The notes below the pieces were generated by a model, which saw nothing but the letters and a program-made list of their open reading frames with translations, was not told where the DNA came from and made no database searches. Positions 6,433 to 9,951 of a DNA stretch of 9,951 nucleotides are shown piece by piece. Numbering within the stretch: the first letter of the stretch is position 1; each line of letters opens with the position of its first letter. This stretch comes from JAXHUA01 sp034189695. GTDB lineage: Bacteria; Chloroflexota; Dehalococcoidia; E44-bin15. The position numbers were made by a program, and so were the translations under genes. The stretch is from the NCBI GenBank assembly GCA_034189695.1, contig JAXHUA010000125.1:1-9951 (forward strand), in the 5' to 3' direction.

Positions 6433-6461
6433 TTGACATAGTGACATATATATGTTAGGCT
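6433..6461 (+). promoter_or_regulatory. Promoter of the toxin-antitoxin operon
   Basis: A perfect -35 TTGACA (6433-6438) and a -10-like TAGGCT (6456-6461) are separated by 17 bp. TATATA at 6461-6466 is an alternative -10, but the spacing is too long. The predicted transcript would start near 6468, giving a leader of about 24 nt. The region is conspicuously AT-rich against its surroundings. Confidence 0.6.
6444..6455. promoter_or_regulatory. Perfect 12-bp palindrome, candidate antitoxin operator 1
   Basis: ACATATATATGT is identical to its reverse complement and fills the spacer between the -35 and -10 boxes. RHH antitoxins bind palindromic operators overlapping their own promoter, so this is a natural autoregulatory site. 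Confidence 0.6.
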
Positions 6462-6468
6462 ATATAGC
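6459..6468. promoter_or_regulatory. Perfect 10-bp palindrome, candidate antitoxin operator 2
   Basis: GCTATATAGC is a perfect palindrome centred 14 bp downstream of the first, sharing the TATATA core and overlapping the -10 box and predicted start. Two sites about 1.3 helical turns apart would suit cooperative binding of RHH dimers. Confidence 0.5.
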
Positions 6469-6491
6469 GACGCTGACCGTGGGAGTTGTCG

Positions 6492-6731
6492 ATGAAGAAG
6501 ACCATGATATACCTGCCGGAGGAGACCCACGAGGGGCTGAGAGAGCTGGCGTTCGAGAACAAGACCTCCCTCGCCGAGCTCATCCGGCGCGCGGTGGACA
6601 TCGTTTACGGTGAGGACATCGAGGACATCCGCGACATGAGGGAAGAGCTGGCCAGGTACCAGGCAGACCCCGCCTCAGCGATACCATTTGAGGAATACCT
6701 GCGCCAGAGGAAGGCGCGTGTATCGGCTTGA
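6492..6731 (+). CDS. Ribbon-helix-helix antitoxin (CopG/RHH family)
   Basis: A 79-residue small protein. Residues 2-8 (KKTMIYL) form the expected DNA-contacting beta strand, 10-21 the first helix, and about 25-38 (TSLAELIRRAVDIVY) the second, the standard ribbon-helix-helix arrangement. The acidic C-terminal part (41-79; EDIEDIRDMREELARY, then FEEYLRQR) would wrap the toxin. ATG 6492 is chosen because GGGAG at 6481-6485 sits 6 nt upstream; a TTG two codons earlier would abut that site. The toxin GTG lies 14 bp inside the 3' end, so the two are translationally coupled. It is expected to bind and neutralise the toxin and repress its own promoter through the palindromes at 6444-6468. Family and partner are clear; the exact subfamily is not. 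Confidence 0.85.
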   Translation: MKKTMIYLPEETHEGLRELAFENKTSLAELIRRAVDIVYGEDIEDIRDMREELARYQADPASAIPFEEYLRQRKARVSA

Positions 6732-6987
6732 AGTCACCCCGCACGCGCAGCGCGACCTCGACAGCCTGGCCGACACGGAGCTCCAGCGCGTGGTGCCTGC
6801 TATCCGGGCCCTCGCGGTCGAGCCGAGACCTCGTGGCGCGAGGAAGGTGAGAGGGCCAATCTACCGAATACGCGTCGGCGACTGGCGGGTCGTCTACGCC
6901 GCGTTCGACAGAGACCAGCTCGTCGTGGTCGGCAAGGTGGCCAGACGCTCGGAGCGGACGTACCGGGACGTGGACGACCTTTTCTGA
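6718..6987 (+). CDS. RelE/ParE-superfamily toxin
   Basis: An 89-residue basic protein with the RelE/ParE layout. Residues 1-8 (MYRLEVTP) form the first strand, two helices follow (8-32), and a Pro/Gly/Arg-rich loop (35-48) leads to YRIRVGDWRVVYAA at 49-62. KVARRSERTYRD at 73-84 is the C-terminal block. By analogy with RelE, R57 and the R76/R77/R80/Y82 group are candidates for the mRNA-cleavage site, pointing to a RelE-type ribosome-dependent endoribonuclease rather than a ParE gyrase poison; this is inference. GTG 6718 is chosen because AGAGGAAGG at 6706-6714 precedes it and the product starts at the conserved first strand. An in-frame start at 6688 would add ten unrelated residues. It overlaps the antitoxin gene by 14 bp. 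Confidence 0.85.
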   Translation: MYRLEVTPHAQRDLDSLADTELQRVVPAIRALAVEPRPRGARKVRGPIYRIRVGDWRVVYAAFDRDQLVVVGKVARRSERTYRDVDDLF

Positions 6988-6989
6988 GG

Positions 6990-7031
6990 CTGGTGTGCGG
7001 CCGTCGCACCCCCTTTGTGACCGCACACCAG
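6990..7031 (+). other. 11-bp perfect inverted repeat between toxin and rarA
   Basis: CTGGTGTGCGG (6990-7000) pairs exactly with CCGCACACCAG (7021-7031) around a 20-nt loop. It begins 3 nt after the toxin stop and ends 33 nt before the rarA start. No U-tract follows (AATACG), so it is not a standard intrinsic terminator. It could be a processing or stability hairpin, a factor-dependent termination site or a protein operator. Confidence 0.6.
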
Positions 7032-7063
7032 AATACGCCCAAGCTAGGACTGGGAGCCTATCG

Positions 7064-8428
7064 GTGGCACTGTTTGAGCATTCCAGGCGGCAGCAGCTCG
7101 AAAAGGAGGCGCCGCTCGCGGCGCGGATGCGCCCGCGTACCTTCGACGAGTTCGTGGGCCAGGAGCACATCGTCGGCGCCGACCGCGCCCTGCGCCGCAC
7201 CATCGAGGCCGACCAGCTCATCTCCATCATCTTCTGGGGCCCGCCGGGCAGCGGCAAGACGACGCTGGCCGACATCATCGCCCACACGACGAAGTCCCAT
7301 TTCAGTCCCATCAGCGCGGTGAGCGCCGGCGTGGCCGACCTCAGGCGCATCATCGACGAGGCCCGCGAGCGCCGCGGCCTGTACCAGCAGCGCACTATCC
7401 TCTTCATCGACGAGATACACCGCTTCAACAAGGCGCAGCAGGATGCCGTCCTGCCCTACGTGGAGGACGGCACGGTGACCCTCATCGGCGCCACCACCGA
7501 GAACCCGTCGTTCGAGGTCATCTCGCCCCTGCTGTCCCGCGCCCGCGTGTTCACCCTCAATGCCCTCACCAACGACCAGGTGAGGACTATCGTGGAGCGG
7601 GCGCTGGCCGACGGGGAGCGGGGGCTGGGCGCGATGAAGGTGGCCCTGGCCCCCGAGGCGCTGGAGCACCTGGTGGTGGCCTGCAACGGCGACGCGCGCA
7701 TGGCTCTCAACGCCCTGGAGATGGCCACCTTCGCCACGGCGCCCGACGCGGACGGGACACGGACCATACCTCTGGAGACGGTCGAGGACGCCCTCCAGCA
7801 CCGCTCGCTGCTGTACGACAAGGAGGGGGAGCAGCACTACGACATCATATCGGCGCTCCACAAGTCGCTGCGCGGCTCCGACCCGGACGCGGGTCTGTAC
7901 TGGCTGGGGCGTATGCTCGAAGCGGGGGAGGACCCGCTCTACGTGGCGCGGCGCCTGGTGCGCTTCGCCTCGGAGGACGTAGGCATGGCCGACCCGCAGG
8001 CGCTGGTGGTGGCCATGGCGGCGCAGCAGGCGGTGCACTTCATCGGCTTGCCCGAGGGCAACCTGGCGCTGGCCGAGGCGGTGGTGTATCTGGCGACGGC
8101 TCCCAAGAGCAACTCGCTGTACCGCGCCTACTCGGCGGTGCAGAAGGACGTCGGCACCACCAGGAACGATCCGGTGCCGCTTCACCTGCGCAACCCGGTG
8201 ACCCGTCTGATGAAAGGCATGGGGTACGGCAAGGGGTACAAGTACGCCCATGACTACCCCGAGCATTTCGTGGAGCAGCAGAGCCTGCCCGACTCGCTGA
8301 AGGGGCGGCGCTACTACCGCCCCGGCGGGCAGGGCTTTGAGAAGGAGGTTGCCCGGCGCCTCAGGGCGTGGTGGGGCAGAGGCAAGTCGACCGGCAAAGG
8401 TGCGTTGGCGCCGGAGGAAGGCGAGTGA
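7064..8428 (+). CDS. rarA: Replication-associated recombination protein A (AAA+ ATPase)
   Basis: A 454-residue member of the RarA/MgsA/WRNIP1 family, which acts at stalled replication forks and is related to clamp loaders. Landmarks in order: RPRTFDEFVGQEHIVG near 24-39; Walker A GPPGSGKT at 59-66; Walker B LFIDEIHRFNKAQQD at 113-127; sensor 1 GATTENPSFEV near 142-152; SRAR near 158-161, with the likely arginine finger. The C-terminal tetramerisation region is typical, with SASDVGMADPQA-like SEDVGMADPQA and HLRNPVTRLMKGMGYGKGYKYAHDYPEHF. GTG 7064 is chosen because GGGAG (7052-7056) is 7 nt upstream and the product starts at the usual family N-terminus. An earlier in-frame GTG at 6995 would place the inverted repeat 6990-7031 in the coding region. 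Downstream lies a REP-like cluster. Function is well supported. Confidence 0.95.
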   Translation: MALFEHSRRQQLEKEAPLAARMRPRTFDEFVGQEHIVGADRALRRTIEADQLISIIFWGPPGSGKTTLADIIAHTTKSHFSPISAVSAGVADLRRIIDEARERRGLYQQRTILFIDEIHRFNKAQQDAVLPYVEDGTVTLIGATTENPSFEVISPLLSRARVFTLNALTNDQVRTIVERALADGERGLGAMKVALAPEALEHLVVACNGDARMALNALEMATFATAPDADGTRTIPLETVEDALQHRSLLYDKEGEQHYDIISALHKSLRGSDPDAGLYWLGRMLEAGEDPLYVARRLVRFASEDVGMADPQALVVAMAAQQAVHFIGLPEGNLALAEAVVYLATAPKSNSLYRAYSAVQKDVGTTRNDPVPLHLRNPVTRLMKGMGYGKGYKYAHDYPEHFVEQQSLPDSLKGRRYYRPGGQGFEKEVARRLRAWWGRGKSTGKGALAPEEGE

Positions 8429-8435
8429 CGTGACC

Positions 8436-8471
8436 CCCGTTCGACCCTTCGACAGGCTCAGGGCGAACGGG
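8436..8471. repeat. REP-like palindromic repeat, type B, forward copy
   Basis: CCCGTTCG (8436-8443) pairs with CGAACGGG (8464-8471), then after one unpaired A, CCCT (8445-8448) pairs with AGGG (8460-8463) around an 11-nt loop. The core TTCGACAGGCTCA (8448-8460) recurs reverse-complemented at 8516-8528. Translations of it give FDRLRANG- and PVEG-type peptides that I recognise as artefacts of widespread intergenic repeats. Confidence 0.75.
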
Positions 8472-8481
8472 TGGAATAGAG

Positions 8482-8538
8482 CCGTTCGTGGTGAGCTGCC
8501 CCCTCCCGTTCGTGGTGAGCCTGTCGAACCATGAACGG
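8482..8538. repeat. REP-like palindromic repeat, type B, reverse copy with duplicated arm
   Basis: CCGTTCGTGGTGAGC occurs at 8482-8496 and again at 8506-8520. The second copy pairs with ACCATGAACGG (8528-8538; one G-T wobble) around an 11-nt loop. The core TGAGCCTGTCGAA is the exact reverse complement of the forward copy's core. The first arm has no partner and looks like a partial duplication. Confidence 0.7.
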
Positions 8539-8585
8539 TGCGAAGCGGTGCGTCGACAGGCTGGGTGGGAGCATATTCTCACCTA

Positions 8586-8599
8586 CCCGGACGACCGGG
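8586..8599 (+). other. Tetraloop hairpin in the hydrolase leader
   Basis: CCCGG (8586-8590) pairs with CCGGG (8595-8599) around ACGA, 23 nt upstream of the ribosome binding site of the hydrolase gene. It may be a leader structure or chance in GC-rich DNA. Confidence 0.25.
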
Positions 8600-8636
8600 G
8601 CGACCCGAGCGACGATTAACCAGGAGGACACAAGGA

Positions 8637-9287
8637 ATGAAGCAGGACTCCGTGACCTTTCCCAGCGAGGGCCTCACCCTGGAGGGGGTATTGCACTGGC
8701 CGGATGGGCAGGGCCCCTTCCCGGCGGTGGTGGTGTGCCATCCCCATCCACTGTACGGCGGCAGCATGAGCAACTCGGTGGTCGTCCACGTGTGCCGTGC
8801 CCTGGCCGAGGGCGGCATCGGCGCGTTGCGTTTCAACTTCCGCGGGGTGGGTCGCAGCCAGGGCAAGCTGGAGGGCGCGGGCATATCCGGTGACGTCACC
8901 GCCGCGCTGGACTACCTGTCATCGCTTGAGGAGGTCGACGGGGGGAGGCTCGGCGTGTGCGGGTATTCCGCCGGCGCCATCGCCGCCTTCTCCAGCACGC
9001 CGCTCGACGGGAGGCTTCAGGCGGCGGCAGCCATCTCGCCGCCGCTCTCCATGGCGACCTTCGAGGGGCTCCTTGAGTGGGAGAGGCCGAAGCTGGTCCT
9101 GGTGGGCAGCATGGACGGGTTCATCGATCATCTCGACCTGGAGGTATTCGTCAACAGCCTGGCGGAGCCGGTTCGGTGTGACATCGTGGAGAGTGCTGAC
9201 CACTTCTGGTGGGGATTCGAGAGGCAGATCGGTGGCAAGGTCGCCGCGTTCTTCCTGGAGACCCTCACTGGAAGTCGGCGGGTCTAG
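8637..9287 (+). CDS. Alpha/beta hydrolase, predicted serine hydrolase
   Basis: A 216-residue cytoplasmic alpha/beta-hydrolase of the small, lid-less type (dienelactone-hydrolase-like, COG2945-like). The oxyanion region VVVCHPHPLYGGSMSN at 31-46 is the family signature. RFNFRGVGRSQGKLEGAG near 65-82 is the second conserved block. GYSAG at 109-113 is the nucleophile elbow with Ser111. VLVGSMDGFI near 154-163 places the acid at Asp160, and ESADHFWWG near 185-193 gives the catalytic His189. The triad is complete, so the enzyme should be active on an ester, thioester or lactone; the substrate is unknown. ATG 8637 is chosen for AGGAGG at 8622-8627 (spacer 9 nt); the in-frame extension upstream to 8538 runs into repeat sequence. 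Its 3' end overlaps the convergent GIY-YIG gene by 23 bp. Confidence 0.9.
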   Translation: MKQDSVTFPSEGLTLEGVLHWPDGQGPFPAVVVCHPHPLYGGSMSNSVVVHVCRALAEGGIGALRFNFRGVGRSQGKLEGAGISGDVTAALDYLSSLEEVDGGRLGVCGYSAGAIAAFSSTPLDGRLQAAAAISPPLSMATFEGLLEWERPKLVLVGSMDGFIDHLDLEVFVNSLAEPVRCDIVESADHFWWGFERQIGGKVAAFFLETLTGSRRV

Positions 9288-9711
9288 CCTTCTTCAGCCC
9301 CCGTTTCCCCTGGCCGAGTTCCTGCCGGAACCGTGAGAGGGATGGCCGTCGCGGGAAGTACAACAGGTGGGTCGGGCAGCGGCAGTCAGAGGAGCCGAAG
9401 CGGCGGACCACAAGGCGGGACCGGGGCATGGATAGCGCAGCGCGGGCCCAGGTGCACTCGTGGTTTTCCTCCCCCAGTGCGTACCACACCTCGATGACCT
9501 TGGCATGCTCCAGGAGGTAGTCGATATGCCACCTGAGCCGCTTCTCGCGTCTCACGTGTCGTCGCACCCGCTGCACCAGCCCCCCACGGGCGCTCCCGGC
9601 GTAGAGGTAGTAGCCGGACGGGAAGGAGAACTGCCCCAGCTTGCCAATGGTGATAGCGGTTTCCCTGTCCAGAGCAACGATAAGGGCGTAGGTGCCCTTC
9701 TCGATGGCCAT
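9265..9711 (-). CDS. GIY-YIG domain protein, DUF123/Uri-type predicted endonuclease
   Basis: A 148-residue protein from ATG 9711. GTYALIVAL near 6-14 stands for the GIY strand, and GYYLYAGSARGGLVQRVRRHVR near 33-54 contains the YIG-equivalent YAG followed by the helix with the conserved arginine. RWHIDYLL near 60-67 and a Cys-containing C-terminal block (ECTWARAA near 85-92; GSSDCRCPTHLLYF near 106-119) match the DUF123 group (COG1833). These are predicted nucleases whose biological role I do not know. GTG codons at 9717 and 9714 also precede in frame. ATG 9711 is preferred because the promoter at 9719-9748 would place transcription start downstream of the GTGs. There is no Shine-Dalgarno, so the transcript is probably leaderless. 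It converges with the alpha/beta hydrolase, with a 23-bp overlap of coding ends. Confidence 0.85.
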   Translation of the reverse strand: MAIEKGTYALIVALDRETAITIGKLGQFSFPSGYYLYAGSARGGLVQRVRRHVRREKRLRWHIDYLLEHAKVIEVWYALGEENHECTWARAALSMPRSRLVVRRFGSSDCRCPTHLLYFPRRPSLSRFRQELGQGKRGLKKARPADFQ

Positions 9712-9718
9712 CACCACG

Positions 9719-9748
9719 ATTCTATTCCGACGCTGGGAGGCGGGTCAA
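9719..9748 (-). promoter_or_regulatory. Promoter of the GIY-YIG gene, likely leaderless transcript
   Basis: On the minus strand, TTGACC (9743-9748) and TAGAAT (9719-9724) are each 5/6 matches to consensus, with an 18-bp spacer. The -10 ends only 7 nt before ATG 9711, so the transcript should begin at or next to the start codon. The same TAGAAT hexamer serves amrS. Confidence 0.55.
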
Positions 9749-9749
9749 G

Positions 9750-9951
9750 CACGAGCCGCTTGAGGCATCTTCTTCCTCAGAGGTGGCAGCCGTGGCAAGC
9801 CCACGGCGAACCCCGAGCGTCTTAAGCGATACCGTGTTGCGTCAATAGAAAGTGTTACCGAACGGTGGTTGGTTGCCTCATAAATGAGGTTACCGAAGCC
9901 TCCTTTCCTTGGGCATGCTCAGCCATGGCCCATAGTGTTTCCAGTTGACGG
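9750..9951. other. Intergenic region at the right edge, no gene recognised
   Basis: No credible coding sequence on either strand. It contains a hairpin and direct repeat (listed separately) and an imperfect inverted repeat, GGGCATG (9911-9917) with CATGGCCC (9924-9931), one bulged base. It may be the upstream region of a gene beyond the window. Confidence 0.5.
9854..9897. repeat. GTTACCGAA direct repeat flanking a hairpin
   Basis: GTTACCGAA occurs at 9854-9862 and 9889-9897. Between them CCTCAT (9876-9881) and ATGAGG (9884-9889) form a 6-bp perfect inverted repeat with a 2-nt loop. The base composition is lower in GC than the neighbouring genes. It could be a regulatory site for a gene to the right or the end of an element cut off by the window; neither can be decided here. 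Confidence 0.4.

Noticed and set aside
7058..8266. 402-codon minus-strand open frame opposite rarA
   Set aside because: Antisense to a full-length RarA. Composition is Val/Arg/His/Gly-rich, with no domain seen.
8553..8579. Possible promoter TCGACA / TATTCT for the hydrolase
   Set aside because: The spacer is 15 bp, too short, and the -35-like sequence belongs to a repeat remnant.
8538..8636. N-terminal extension of the alpha/beta hydrolase
   Set aside because: It starts inside the REP-like cluster, and AGGAGG before ATG 8637 marks the better start.

Overview
The window is a GC-rich, gene-dense bacterial chromosomal segment. Family content (an ADP-forming acyl-CoA synthetase alpha subunit, an AmmeMemoRadiSam operon) and two types of short palindromic intergenic repeat that I associate with Dehalococcoidia-like Chloroflexota suggest that group. 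This is an impression from recognised families, not a computed placement. Nothing points to phage, plasmid or IS content; the only mobile-like module is a small toxin-antitoxin pair.

Layout. (1) 1-336: C-terminal end of an MFS transporter (+), truncated by the window edge. (2) 413-3054, minus strand: a three-gene group, transcribed coaE (dephospho-CoA kinase), then an ADP-forming acyl-CoA synthetase alpha subunit, then a NudL-type Nudix hydrolase (probable CoA diphosphatase). Synthesis, use and breakdown of CoA therefore appear to share a transcript. (3) 3055-3483: a divergent intergenic region with a REP-like palindromic repeat and the promoter and strong ribosome binding site of the next operon. 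(4) 3484-6386, plus strand: the AmmeMemoRadiSam operon amrS-amrB-amrA, tightly packed, followed after 11 bp by an unrecognised two-TM membrane protein that may be a fourth member.

(5) 6433-6987: a compact toxin-antitoxin operon (RHH antitoxin, RelE/ParE toxin) behind a -35/-10 promoter occupied by two AT-rich perfect palindromes, the likely autoregulatory operators. (6) 6990-7031: an 11-bp perfect inverted repeat between the toxin and rarA. (7) 7064-8428: rarA/mgsA, a AAA+ replication-recombination ATPase. (8) 8436-8562: a cluster of a second REP-like family. (9) 8637-9287 (+) and 9265-9711 (-): an alpha/beta hydrolase and a DUF123-type GIY-YIG protein, overlapping tail to tail. The GIY-YIG gene has a promoter so close to its ATG that its mRNA would be leaderless. 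(10) 9750-9951: no gene recognised; a short hairpin and a 9-bp direct repeat only.

The best candidates for something little described are the AmmeMemoRadiSam operon with its extra membrane protein, and the CoA synthesis-use-degradation operon. Most long ORFs opposite the real genes are shadows expected in GC-rich DNA.
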